From Eubacterium sp. (GTDB lineage: Bacteria; Bacillota; Clostridia; Peptostreptococcales; Anaerovoracaceae), in assembly GCA_017533915.1 (NCBI GenBank), contig JAFWHX010000004.1:122179-186178 (forward strand): a stretch of DNA of 64,000 nucleotides. Reading direction: 5' to 3'. Both the position numbers and the translations under genes were made by a program. Positions 37,335 to 46,068 of this stretch are shown piece by piece. The stretch's first letter is position 1. Each line of letters starts with the position of its first letter. The notes beneath the pieces were generated by a model. The model did no database searches. It was not told the origin of the DNA and was given only the letters and a program-made list of their open reading frames with translations.

Positions 37335-37516
37335 AAAAATACCCGGTGCACCGTCAGGACTTAATTGATTCCTATCTTCCCGATAGGTGGGTACCCTGTC
37401 AGATACTTCGGCAGTCCACTCAGAGGAGGCATTGCCTGAGTATCCGAACCCCGGATTCCCTTTAAAATGCTGTAGGTTCAATTAACAGTCCTTAACGCAT
37501 GTTCCAGGCATTGGAT
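37335..37516 (-). ncRNA. Candidate 6S RNA (rod-shaped RNA upstream of polA)
   Basis: The 261-bp yebC-polA gap folds on the minus strand into one long interrupted hairpin of about 180 nt. The outer arms CCTGG/CCGGG (37504-37508 with 37342-37346) and AGGAC-TTAATTGA (37478-37492 with 37356-37368) close it. A large internal bubble follows, with a small 6-bp hairpin on its 3' side (37371-37387), then a second stem with TTCGG/CCGAA and an apical ACTCAG/CTGAGT hairpin. This matches the closing stem, central bubble and 3'-side hairpin of 6S RNA, which sequesters sigma-A polymerase. A promoter precedes it and a T-rich tail ends it. I rely on structure only, so another structured RNA is possible. Confidence 0.55.
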
Positions 37517-37522
37517 CATCAT

Positions 37523-37550
37523 ATAATAGATTGCTGCTTCATGACTTCAA
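37523..37550 (-). promoter_or_regulatory. Promoter of the candidate 6S RNA
   Basis: On the minus strand TTGAAG, a 16-bp spacer and TATTAT are placed so that transcription would begin within a few bases of the 5' arm of the rod-shaped RNA. It may also serve polA by read-through. Confidence 0.5.
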
Positions 37551-37573
37551 CATGGCAGCAGGCACAGCAGGCC

Positions 37574-38305
37574 TTAAAGCTCTACCTCATCCAGATCTAC
37601 AGCACAGTTCGTGTGTACATTCTGAACGTCATCATTCTCTTCAAGGATGTCTACGAGTTTCTTGAGCTTACGGAGATCTTTCTCGTCAGGTGTGCTCTCT
37701 ACTGAAGGCACCTGCTCTACTTCTGACATAACGAGCTCATACCCTGCCTGTCTTAAAGCCTGGTCCACATCATTATATGCTGATGGATCTGTGGTGATCT
37801 CAAAGCTGTCCTCAAGCGTCTCCATATCGTCAGCACCTGCCTCAAGTGCTGCTTCCATGAGCTCATCCTCATCGATATCATCAGTTTTCTCGATGATTAT
37901 CACGCCTTTTCTCGTGAACATATATGAAACGCATCCCGGAGTTCCGAGGTTTCCGCCATGCTTATCGAACAAAGATCTCACTGCTGATGTCGTCCTGTTT
38001 GTGTTATCAGTCAGGCATTCCACGATCATAGCTACTCCGCCGGCGCCGTATCCCTCAAATGTCAGCTCTTCATAAGATACTCCGCCAAGCTCGCCTGTTC
38101 CCTTCTTGATAGCTCTTGCGATGTTATCATTAGGCATACCGATAGCTTTAGCTTTTTCTATAGCTGTACGCAGTCCGGCATTATACTCTGGATCCCCTCC
38201 ATCCTTTGCCGCTACTGTGATAGTCTTAGCATATTTGGTGAACAGCGCCGCTCTCTTGGAATCCTGAGCAGCCTTTCTTCCTGCAATAGTACCATGTCTT
38301 CCCAT
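37574..38305 (-). CDS. yebC: YebC/TACO1 family protein
   Basis: A 243-residue YebC-family protein, starting GRHGTIAGRKAAQDSKRAALFTKYAK-like (residues 3-28) and containing IARAIKKGTGE, YEGYGPGG-type FEGYGAGGVAMIVECLTDN and the closing LVDILEENDDVQNVHTN. The family is usually labelled a transcriptional regulator; recent work on members points to helping translation of proline-rich stretches, which would complement EF-P. GGAGG lies six bases before the ATG, behind a strong promoter. Confidence 0.95.
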   Translation of the reverse strand: MGRHGTIAGRKAAQDSKRAALFTKYAKTITVAAKDGGDPEYNAGLRTAIEKAKAIGMPNDNIARAIKKGTGELGGVSYEELTFEGYGAGGVAMIVECLTDNTNRTTSAVRSLFDKHGGNLGTPGCVSYMFTRKGVIIIEKTDDIDEDELMEAALEAGADDMETLEDSFEITTDPSAYNDVDQALRQAGYELVMSEVEQVPSVESTPDEKDLRKLKKLVDILEENDDVQNVHTNCAVDLDEVEL

Positions 38306-38344
38306 GGGCTTCCTCCTTGAAATCTCTGATTTATTAACGTGCTC

Positions 38345-38357
38345 CGGGTCTGACCCG
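38345..38357. promoter_or_regulatory. 13-bp palindrome in the yebC leader
   Basis: CGGGTC and GACCCG flank a single central base about 15-20 bp after the yebC -10 box. The one-base centre excludes an RNA hairpin of this register, so a dimeric repressor site is more likely than a terminator. No cognate regulator is visible. Confidence 0.4.
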
Positions 38358-38372
38358 CTTTACGTCTTTCAT

Positions 38373-38401
38373 ATTATACAACAACATTTGCACTCTGACA
38401 A
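38373..38401 (-). promoter_or_regulatory. Promoter of yebC
   Basis: TTGTCA, a 17-bp spacer and a perfect TATAAT on the minus strand, about 70 bp before the yebC ATG. Confidence 0.8.
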
Positions 38402-38445
38402 TAAAAAAGCCGACAGTCCGTGATAAAACGGTCAAAGTGCAGTTA

Positions 38446-41400
38446 TCATGAGCATGGCTGTTCAGTATCCTCCTGCTCAGCTTCGTCATTCATGTTCTTA
38501 TGAGCCGTGCTCATCATCAGCTTTATCCTGTTAAGCTGGTTCACAGAACTCGCACCAGGGTCGTAGTCGATTGCAACTATATTAGCCTTTGGATCAAGCT
38601 TCCTGATCGCTTTCATCATTCCCTTTCCGGTAACATGATTCGGAAGACATGCGAATGGCTGCAGACATACGATATTCTCCACGCCGCTCTTCATCAGCTC
38701 TACCATCTCACCAGTAAGAAGCCATCCCTCTCCGCACTGGTTTCCGATGGAAAGAACAGACCCCGCGGCTTCGGCAGTGTGCTCGATCCTTGCAGGAGGA
38801 TCAAAATTCCTGCTCTTTCTGAGCGCTTCACGTACCGGTTCTCTCATCCACTCCACGAGCTTCATGACGATCTCGTTCGCCTTCATCTCCTGCCATGTGC
38901 CTGACAGATGCTCATAATTGAATTTCTTGTTATACATCCCATACAGGAAGAAATCCAGCAGGTCGAGTACGACCGCTTCTCCGCCTTCTTCCTCTATCGT
39001 ATCAACGATATTATTATTAGCGTTCGGATGATATTTTACCAGGATCTCTCCTACTACTCCTACTCTCGGCTTTTTCACGTCGAGTCTCTCGATATTATCA
39101 AAATCCTGTACGATGCCGTTCACGTTTTTGACGAAAGTTCTCTTGCTGAAATGGAGTATGTTCTGGATTATCCTGTCCTGCCACGACTCCAGCACCCGCT
39201 CTGACTCGCCTTTGTTCTTCTCGTAAGGCCTCGTGTGGTAGAGCACCCGCATCGCAAGGTCGCCGTACATGACTCCGATCGCCATACTCATAGCCATACC
39301 TAGTGTTATACTGAATCCCGGATTCTTTTCCAGACCGCTCGCATTAAACGAAACTACAGGGATCTGCTCCATTCCCAGATCCCTTAGGGCTTTTCGCAGA
39401 AGAGCTATGTAATTGCTCGCTCTGCAGCCGCCGCCTGTCTGAGACATGAACACTGCCGTGTGATCCAGATCATACTTTCCTGACTTAAGTGCTGATATTA
39501 TCTGGCCTAATGTGACTATAGTAGGATAGCATGCGTCGTTATTAATGTATTTCAGACCTTCGTCTACTGAGTTGGTATCGACCGGCGGAAGCAGCGACAC
39601 CTTATAACCATATGATTTCAATATCTCTTTAAGATAATTGAAATGTATAGGAGACATCTGCGGGATAAGCATCGTGTATGTCTCTTTCATTTCTTTAGTG
39701 AAGAGTTTTCGCTCATATCCCTTATAGTCCGGCTTTGCGACGATGCCGTTCTTCTCGCGCTCATCCATCGCTGCTTTAAGCGATCTTATCCTTATCTTGG
39801 CGGATCCAAGATTTGACACTTCGTCTATCTTGATCACCGTGTACAGCTTGTTGTTTGCGCGGCATATCTCTTCGACCTGGTCGGTAGTGACCGCGTCAAG
39901 GCCGCATCCGAATGAATTGAGCTGTACCAGCTCGACGTCCTGTCTCGTGCCGCAGAACGCTGCAGCCTTATAGAGCCTGGAGTGGAATACCCACTGGTCT
40001 AGCACGCGGATAGGCCTCGGAAGCTCGGCAAGATGCGCCACTGAATCCTCAGTGAGCACCACAAGGCCGAACGAGCTTATCATCCTGTCGATTCCATGAT
40101 TTATCTCCGGATCGAGATGATATGGACGCCCGGCGAGCACGATCGCCTTTTTCCCGTTGTCCTTCACATATTTCAGAGCATACTCGCCCTGTTTCCTTAT
40201 ATCGCTCTTGAACAGATTCTGCTCTGCTCTTGCTTTGTACACCGCGTTCATTATCTCGCTTCTGGATATATGGTATCTCTTTGTCAGATTCGCGGACAGT
40301 TCTTTGACCAGTCTCTCATCGTCATCATAAGGGACAAAAGGATGCAGGAATCTCACCATCTGCTCTTCGAACAGATCATCCATATTGTTTGCGATAACTT
40401 CAGGATAAGTCGCGACTATAGGACAGTTATAATGGTTCCCGGCATTCCTGTCCTCGATCCTCTCAAAGTTAAGACTCGGATAGAATATCATCTTATATCC
40501 CTGGTCGACGAGCCATTTTATATGGCCGTGCACCAGTTTGGCCGGATAGCACGCGGTATCTGATGAGATCGTCTCAAGTCCCTGCGAATACAGTGCCTTA
40601 TTCGATACCGGTGACAGAACGACTCTGAACCCGAGTTCTGTAAAGAATGTGAACCAGAACGGGTAATCCTCATACATATTCAGTACGCGCGGTATGCCTA
40701 CAGATCCCCTTCTCGCCTCACTCTCAGATAGAGGCTTATAATAGTCAAAGAGCCTCTTCATTTTATAGTCGTAAAGGTTCGGGATCTCTGACCTGTTGAT
40801 AGAGCCTCCTGCTCCTCTCTCACATCTGTTTCCGGTTATGAACCTTGAGCCGTCAGCAAACCTGTTTATCGTAAGTATGCACTGGTTCTCACACCTCTTG
40901 CACCTTCCGTTCTGATGCTCTACGTGGAACTCCTCAAGTTCTCTGCCTGAGATCACGGATGATCTCGTCCCTTCGACATAGTTTTCTCTCGCGATAAGAG
41001 AGCATCCATATGCTCCCATAAGCCCTGCGATATCAGGGCGTATCACTTCTTTGCCGATTATCTTCTCGATGCTCCGCAGCACGGCATCATTCATGAACGT
41101 ACCGCCCTGTACCACGATCTTGTCACCTGTCTCATCAGGATTCCTGAGCTTGATCACCTTATAAAGCGCGTTTTTGATGACAGAGTATGACAGACCCGCG
41201 GATATATCGCCGATCGTCGCGCCTTCCTTCTGTGCCTGCTTGACTTTTGAGTTCATAAAGACAGTGCACCTAGTGCCAAGGTCTACAGGATTCTCCGAGA
41301 ACAAAGCCTCCTGCGCGAATGCGTTAGTATCCAGGTTTACTGACTTGGCATAAGTTTCCAGGAAAGAGCCGCACCCTGCTGAGCATGCCTCATTCAGCAT

Positions 41401-42705
41401 GATATTGTATATCGCGCCGTCCCGGATCTTCATGCACTTCATGTCCTGACCGCCGATATCAAGAATAAAATCGACGCCCGGAAGGAATTCAGAAGCCGCC
41501 TTGTAGTGCGCCATCGTCTCTATCTCGCCCATGTCTGCCTTGAATGCTGCTTTGATAAGGCCTTCGCCGTATCCAGTCACACATGTGTTTGCTATATACG
41601 CAGTGTCCGGAAGCTGCTCGTAGAGCTCCTTAAGCATGACCCGGACAGCCTCCGCCGGATCACCTTCGTTGTTTCTATAGAATGAATAGAGAAGATTTTT
41701 GTTATCGTCTACAAGTGTCGCTTTCGTTGTAGTCGATCCTGCATCTATACCGAGATATGTTCTTCCCGCAGCTTTTTCGATCCTCTTTCTCTTTATCTTT
41801 GCCTTATCATGTCTCGCACGGAACTTAAGATATTCATCTTCAGTCCTGAACAGCGGCTCAATATGCTTTGTGTCAGACATCTCTGTCTGACTGGCGTTAT
41901 TTATCCTGCGTGTAAGTTCAGACAGCCACCGCTCTTCGCGGTCCTCCGCCAGCATAGCCGCTCCTATAGCTACGAAATATTTTGAATTCTCAGGGAATAT
42001 GATGTCTTCATCCTTAAGCTCTAGAGTCTCTATAAATCTTTTTCTGAGCTCAGACATGAAAGTGAGCGGCCCTCCGAGAAAAGCGACTTTGCCTTTGATC
42101 ACATGACCGCACGCAAGACCCGATATAGTCTGATTCACTACTGCCTGATAGATCGACGCCGCAAGATCCGGCACCGCCGCGCCGTCATTGATCAGAGGCT
42201 GTATGTCAGTCTTTGCGAACACGCCGCACCTCGCAGCGATCGGATATATGATCTTATAGTCTTTTGCTGCTTCATTGAGTCCGTTTGCGTCGGTATTCAG
42301 AAGAATAGCCATCTGATCGATGAACGCGCCGGTACCTCCTGCACATGTACCGTTCATGCGCTGCTCGATCGTGGCGCCGTAGAACGTTATCTTGGCATCC
42401 TCTCCGCCAAGCTCTATAACAACATCGGTCTCAGGTATCAAAGTCTCTACAGCTTTGCTGCAGGAGATGACCTCCTGTTCGAACTTTATTCCAAGGAGAT
42501 TCGCAAGCGAAAGCCCGCCGGAACCGGTTATCACGGTCCTGACGACTATATCCCCCCGCTCCCTATACAGATCAGCGAGCATCTCTTTGACCTTCTCGAA
42601 AACGTTGGACATGTGGCGCTCATATCTTGAGTAATCCACATTGCCCTTCTCATCGAGAAGTATAAGCTTAACAGTTGTAGATCCAACGTCTATACCTAAT
42701 CGCAT
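38446..42705 (-). CDS. Giant 2-hydroxyacyl-CoA dehydratase activase-like protein (BadF/BcrA ATPase pair)
   Basis: A 1419-residue protein. Two ASKHA ATPase modules of the BcrA/BadF/HgdC type lie in tandem: GIDVGSTTVKLILLD at the N-terminus with NGTCAGGTGAFIDQ, and GIDAGSTTTKATLVD near residue 320 with NEACSAGCGSFLE, whose cysteines should hold a bridging [4Fe-4S] cluster. The C-terminal half (DUF2229 and dehydratase-subunit-like regions) has further cysteines, such as CKRCENQC, SDTACYPAKL and GGGCRASNYI. Proteins of this build are widespread in anaerobes, but their substrate is unknown; no hydroxyacyl-CoA dehydratase subunits are adjacent. It starts 15 bp after the MATE gene, with GAGGT before the ATG. 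Confidence 0.88.
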   Translation of the reverse strand: MRLGIDVGSTTVKLILLDEKGNVDYSRYERHMSNVFEKVKEMLADLYRERGDIVVRTVITGSGGLSLANLLGIKFEQEVISCSKAVETLIPETDVVIELGGEDAKITFYGATIEQRMNGTCAGGTGAFIDQMAILLNTDANGLNEAAKDYKIIYPIAARCGVFAKTDIQPLINDGAAVPDLAASIYQAVVNQTISGLACGHVIKGKVAFLGGPLTFMSELRKRFIETLELKDEDIIFPENSKYFVAIGAAMLAEDREERWLSELTRRINNASQTEMSDTKHIEPLFRTEDEYLKFRARHDKAKIKRKRIEKAAGRTYLGIDAGSTTTKATLVDDNKNLLYSFYRNNEGDPAEAVRVMLKELYEQLPDTAYIANTCVTGYGEGLIKAAFKADMGEIETMAHYKAASEFLPGVDFILDIGGQDMKCMKIRDGAIYNIMLNEACSAGCGSFLETYAKSVNLDTNAFAQEALFSENPVDLGTRCTVFMNSKVKQAQKEGATIGDISAGLSYSVIKNALYKVIKLRNPDETGDKIVVQGGTFMNDAVLRSIEKIIGKEVIRPDIAGLMGAYGCSLIARENYVEGTRSSVISGRELEEFHVEHQNGRCKRCENQCILTINRFADGSRFITGNRCERGAGGSINRSEIPNLYDYKMKRLFDYYKPLSESEARRGSVGIPRVLNMYEDYPFWFTFFTELGFRVVLSPVSNKALYSQGLETISSDTACYPAKLVHGHIKWLVDQGYKMIFYPSLNFERIEDRNAGNHYNCPIVATYPEVIANNMDDLFEEQMVRFLHPFVPYDDDERLVKELSANLTKRYHISRSEIMNAVYKARAEQNLFKSDIRKQGEYALKYVKDNGKKAIVLAGRPYHLDPEINHGIDRMISSFGLVVLTEDSVAHLAELPRPIRVLDQWVFHSRLYKAAAFCGTRQDVELVQLNSFGCGLDAVTTDQVEEICRANNKLYTVIKIDEVSNLGSAKIRIRSLKAAMDEREKNGIVAKPDYKGYERKLFTKEMKETYTMLIPQMSPIHFNYLKEILKSYGYKVSLLPPVDTNSVDEGLKYINNDACYPTIVTLGQIISALKSGKYDLDHTAVFMSQTGGGCRASNYIALLRKALRDLGMEQIPVVSFNASGLEKNPGFSITLGMAMSMAIGVMYGDLAMRVLYHTRPYEKNKGESERVLESWQDRIIQNILHFSKRTFVKNVNGIVQDFDNIERLDVKKPRVGVVGEILVKYHPNANNNIVDTIEEEGGEAVVLDLLDFFLYGMYNKKFNYEHLSGTWQEMKANEIVMKLVEWMREPVREALRKSRNFDPPARIEHTAEAAGSVLSIGNQCGEGWLLTGEMVELMKSGVENIVCLQPFACLPNHVTGKGMMKAIRKLDPKANIVAIDYDPGASSVNQLNRIKLMMSTAHKNMNDEAEQEDTEQPCS

Positions 42706-42720
42706 TTTTTACCTCTATGA

Positions 42721-44097
42721 TTAAACTGCTTCAGTAATATCCAGTGTTTTGATCTCTCTATTATATAAGATGATCAGCATTATCGTTGAGTACAGCAGCC
42801 CCAGCAGCTCTGCCAGTGCAAAAGAGAACCATGTCATCGATATCCCGTAAGTCGTATAAAGTATGTATGCCAGAGGGAGTATCCCTACGAGCTGTCTTAT
42901 CACTGATGCCATAAGACTGTAGACACCATGGCCTGTTGCCTGGAATACCGTTTCCATCGTTATTCCGAAAGCAGCCGGTATGAAGCACCAGCTAATCTCT
43001 CTAAGAGCGTTTACCCCGATCCGCATCATATTATCGTCAGCGTCGAACAGCCCGAGGAAAAACTCCGGAAACATCTGGAACGCGATCGTACCTATCGCCA
43101 TTATTATGCATGATATCAGGATCGATACCTTGAACGTCGATATCATACGTTCCTTATTCCTGGCGCCGAAGTTGAATCCAAGCAGCGGCAGAGCCCCCTG
43201 CTGGAGTCCGAACACCGGCATGAATATAAAAGATTCTATCTTGAAGTACACCCCAAGCACAGCTACCGCCCCTGGTGTCGGCGATATTATCCAGTTATAT
43301 CCTATCAGCATGACCGATCCGATCGACTGCATCACTATCGTCGGAAGTCCCACAGCATAGATATCTCTTACTATGTCCCACCTGATCCTGAAGTTTTTCA
43401 TGCTGATCTTTACAGCATGCTCCTGCTTCCTGATGATGATCACTGCCACCAGAAGTGATACAGCCTGTCCGATAACTGTCGCAAGCGCTGCGCCTCTTAC
43501 TTCCATCCTCGGCAAACCGAAATAGCCGAAAATCATTATCGGATCGAGAATGATATTCGTTATGCAGCCGGACATACTGATTATCATTGGCGCTATCATG
43601 TTTCCTGTAGCCTGAAGCACTTTTTCCAGATTGATCTCTGCAAACGCGCAGAAACTCAATGTGGTAACTATGCTTAAGTAATCCGCGCCGTATGTGAAGA
43701 TCTCCTCGTCATCAGTATAGAAACCGACAAATGGCCTCGCAAAGAACAGGCCTATTACCACAAAAACGAGCCAGCTGAACACTGACAGCCATATGCTTGT
43801 ATCCGCTGCGAGGTTGGCTTCATCATATCTTCTTGCTCCAAGCCTCCTCGCGATCAGTGAATTAACGCCGACTCCGGTACCTACTGCAGCTGAAATAATG
43901 AACAGCTGCACCGGAAGAGCATATGAGATCCCGGTGAGAGCATTGGTGCTGATCCTTGACACATATATACTGTCGACCATGTTATAGAGCGCCGCGATCG
44001 TCATAGACAGGATAGCAGGCCAGGACATGGAGATCAGCAGCTTAGAAATAGGCTCCGTGCCCATTCTATTCATTTTTACGCTATTCTCAACACTCAT
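42721..44097 (-). CDS. MATE family multidrug/sodium-type efflux transporter
   Basis: A 458-residue membrane protein with about twelve hydrophobic helices in two halves. The MATE hallmarks are LISMSWPAILSMTIAALYNMVDSIYV at the start (residues about 21-46), GVGVNSLIARRLGARRYDEAN and, in the second half, LGFNFGARNKERM. It is predicted to export cationic compounds against a Na or H gradient. It is transcribed after the RNase P RNA gene and followed within 15 bp by the giant activase, so the two may form a unit. Confidence 0.92.
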   Translation of the reverse strand: MSVENSVKMNRMGTEPISKLLISMSWPAILSMTIAALYNMVDSIYVSRISTNALTGISYALPVQLFIISAAVGTGVGVNSLIARRLGARRYDEANLAADTSIWLSVFSWLVFVVIGLFFARPFVGFYTDDEEIFTYGADYLSIVTTLSFCAFAEINLEKVLQATGNMIAPMIISMSGCITNIILDPIMIFGYFGLPRMEVRGAALATVIGQAVSLLVAVIIIRKQEHAVKISMKNFRIRWDIVRDIYAVGLPTIVMQSIGSVMLIGYNWIISPTPGAVAVLGVYFKIESFIFMPVFGLQQGALPLLGFNFGARNKERMISTFKVSILISCIIMAIGTIAFQMFPEFFLGLFDADDNMMRIGVNALREISWCFIPAAFGITMETVFQATGHGVYSLMASVIRQLVGILPLAYILYTTYGISMTWFSFALAELLGLLYSTIMLIILYNREIKTLDITEAV

Positions 44098-44136
44098 ATA
44101 ACGTGATCCACAGAATAATGTTTTGCATTTAAAAAA

Positions 44137-44489
44137 GACTGGGCAGGTCTGTAAGCCGGGTTCTGTATTAGACGATCATCTATCTAGGCTAAGCATCTCT
44201 GCCAGCTCAAGCGGTCCACAAACAGGACGGGGACGGGCCGCCCCCATATGTCCCCCGACCTTGCTCCGGATGGGGTTTACACAGCCGCCCCGTCTCCGGG
44301 ACGCTGGTGAGCTCTTACCTCGCCATTTCACCCTTGCCACGGCATTACCCGTTTCGGCGGTATGTTTCTGTTGCACTTTCCCTATAGTTACCTACGCCGG
44401 ACGTTATCACGGCATCCTTGCCCTGTGGAGCCCGGACTTTCCTCATTCTTACTCCCGAAGGAGCAGCCATGCGACCGTCTGGCCTACCC
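44137..44489 (-). ncRNA. rnpB: RNase P RNA (rnpB)
   Basis: The catalytic RNA that trims tRNA 5' leaders. On the minus strand the conserved core GAGGAAAGTCCGGGCTCC with ACAGGGCA near the 5' end, and ACAGAACCCGGCTTACAG near the 3' end, are unmistakable. The termini pair (44483-44489 with 44141-44147), and the CGAGGTAAGAGCTCACCAGC segment marks the specificity domain. A T run follows the 3' end. The arrangement looks like the common type A rather than the Bacillus type B. Length is about 350 nt. Confidence 0.97.
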
Positions 44490-44503
44490 AAATCTTTTAA
44501 TCT

Positions 44504-45274
44504 TTACCATGAGAACGGATTTATATCCACTCTCGATCTTATTATCTCTGCGTCAGTGCTCTTTTCCAGTACTTCCGCCATATTATCTATAAAGCACTTT
44601 TCCGTTCCATAATGACCGCAGTCCAGCACACAGATGCCAAGGCCCTTTGCCAGCTGAGCATCATGATATTTTACATCTCCTGTTATATACAGGTCGCATC
44701 CCTCATCGAACGCATCCTGTATGAACTCAGCCCCTGATCCTGTGCACCACCCTGCACGTCTTATCTTTTTCTCAGGATCACCTACTGCCCTGAATAAACG
44801 GATATCTATCCCTAGCTTCTCCGATGATTCTTTGATGATGTCGCCGAAGAACTTCTCTTCCGGAAGATCCGCGTACCTCAGATATCCGTTGTCATTTTCA
44901 AACCGCCGTATATCTGTGAAACCGAGCAGCTTCCCGAGATGATCATTATTGCCGCCTTCAGCTTTGTCGAATGCAGTGTGGGATGAGTAGACTGAGATAC
45001 CCGCGCGGATGAGCCTCTCTATGTATCTCCCTGAATTATCTTTGTAATCTATTGACGATGTACTTGTAAATATCAGCGGATGGTGAGTAACGATCCAGTC
45101 CGCCTCACAGTTCATGGCCTCATCGATCACTTCATCAGTTATCTCAAGAGCTGTGAGCACCCGCTTTACCTCCGGATAACCCATGTCTATCTGTATGCCT
45201 GAATTGTCCCAGTCCTCAGCCAGATCCAGAGGGGCAAATTCTTCTATCGCACTGATCAGTTCTTCTTTCCGCAT
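44504..45274 (-). CDS. Nif3-like dinuclear metal center protein
   Basis: A 256-residue NIF3/YqfO family protein. The metal ligands are seen in WIVTHHPLIF and near the end in DCGHYGTEK, with DNSGIQID at the start and YSSHTAFDKAEGGNNDHLG in the middle. The biochemical role is unsettled (labels such as GTP cyclohydrolase type 2 are weakly supported). It overlaps trmK by 19 bp, the standard rpoD-trmK-nif3 order, and ends 15 bp before rnpB. Confidence 0.93.
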   Translation of the reverse strand: MRKEELISAIEEFAPLDLAEDWDNSGIQIDMGYPEVKRVLTALEITDEVIDEAMNCEADWIVTHHPLIFTSTSSIDYKDNSGRYIERLIRAGISVYSSHTAFDKAEGGNNDHLGKLLGFTDIRRFENDNGYLRYADLPEEKFFGDIIKESSEKLGIDIRLFRAVGDPEKKIRRAGWCTGSGAEFIQDAFDEGCDLYITGDVKYHDAQLAKGLGICVLDCGHYGTEKCFIDNMAEVLEKSTDAEIIRSRVDINPFSW

Positions 45275-46011
45275 AGCTTTTCCAGCCTCCTTAAACGGGC
45301 AAGGTGCAGATCCAGCGCATCTTTTGCCTCTGAGTTCTGCCTGATCTTGTCAATTATTATCAGACTCTTATCAAGCTCACTGTTAAAATACCTCATTTCG
45401 ATCCCGGTCTCTGACGGATCTATCAGTCCGTCAGGATATTCATACCGGGCGAGAAGATCGGGATCGTTATCAAAGACCTCAAGCAGTGTCTTTCTCTCGT
45501 AGAAGCCGATATCCCGGGCTTCAGCACCGTCTGTACTGACACACAAGATCTCACTGAACCTCCCGTTTTCAGGTACTATACATTGTTCGATTATTGTAAA
45601 CTTATTGATCTCAAGCCATTTCCTGAGGATCGCAGAGTCGCGTCTCGGCTGTAATATATATTTCCTGTATGACAACGTCTTCACGAAATCCCAGGTCATG
45701 ATATCCAGTATCTGAAGGCCTCCCATTCCGGCTATAACGATATCATCCACCTCGCCGGGTTCAAGCACATCAAGTCCGTCTCCAAGCCTTGCCTGTGGTA
45801 TATCTTTCCCCGAAAGCTCTTCTTCGGCATCGGATACCGCCTTCGCAAGCGAGCCTTTGCTGACGTCTGACATTATGACCGGGTCATGTCCTCCCTGTTC
45901 AGCCAGGAAGATCGGAATAAAGCCATGGTCAGTGCCTACGTCACACACAGATTCACCGGCGCCGATATATGATGCGATCTGAGATAGTCTTGCACTTAAT
46001 CTTACTGCCAT
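45256..46011 (-). CDS. trmK: tRNA (adenine-22-N1)-methyltransferase
   Basis: TrmK methylates N1 of A22 in tRNA. The 251-residue protein has the SAM-binding VCDVGTDHGFIPIFLA, MSDVSKGSL and DDIVIAGMGGLQI motifs, and a coiled helical C-terminus (IIDKIRQNSEAKDALDL). I chose the ATG at 46011, five bases after GGAG; a longer reading from 46053 adds residues not seen in the family. It follows rpoD by 57 bp and overlaps the Nif3-like gene. Confidence 0.94.
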   Translation of the reverse strand: MAVRLSARLSQIASYIGAGESVCDVGTDHGFIPIFLAEQGGHDPVIMSDVSKGSLAKAVSDAEEELSGKDIPQARLGDGLDVLEPGEVDDIVIAGMGGLQILDIMTWDFVKTLSYRKYILQPRRDSAILRKWLEINKFTIIEQCIVPENGRFSEILCVSTDGAEARDIGFYERKTLLEVFDNDPDLLARYEYPDGLIDPSETGIEMRYFNSELDKSLIIIDKIRQNSEAKDALDLHLARLRRLEKLCGKKN

Positions 46012-46068
46012 AAATGCTCCATTAATCTGCTGTACAGCATATCGATGCAGCACAGCGTTCAGATCACA

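Noticed and set aside
37227-37481. An 84-codon frame on the minus strand upstream of polA
   Set aside because: It coincides with the rod-shaped RNA, has no family resemblance and overlaps the polA start out of frame.
37335-37516. T-box or other aminoacyl-tRNA-sensing leader for polA
   Set aside because: The T-box core AGGGTGGNACCGCG is not present and polA is not a usual target; GGGTACCC here is only a short palindrome.
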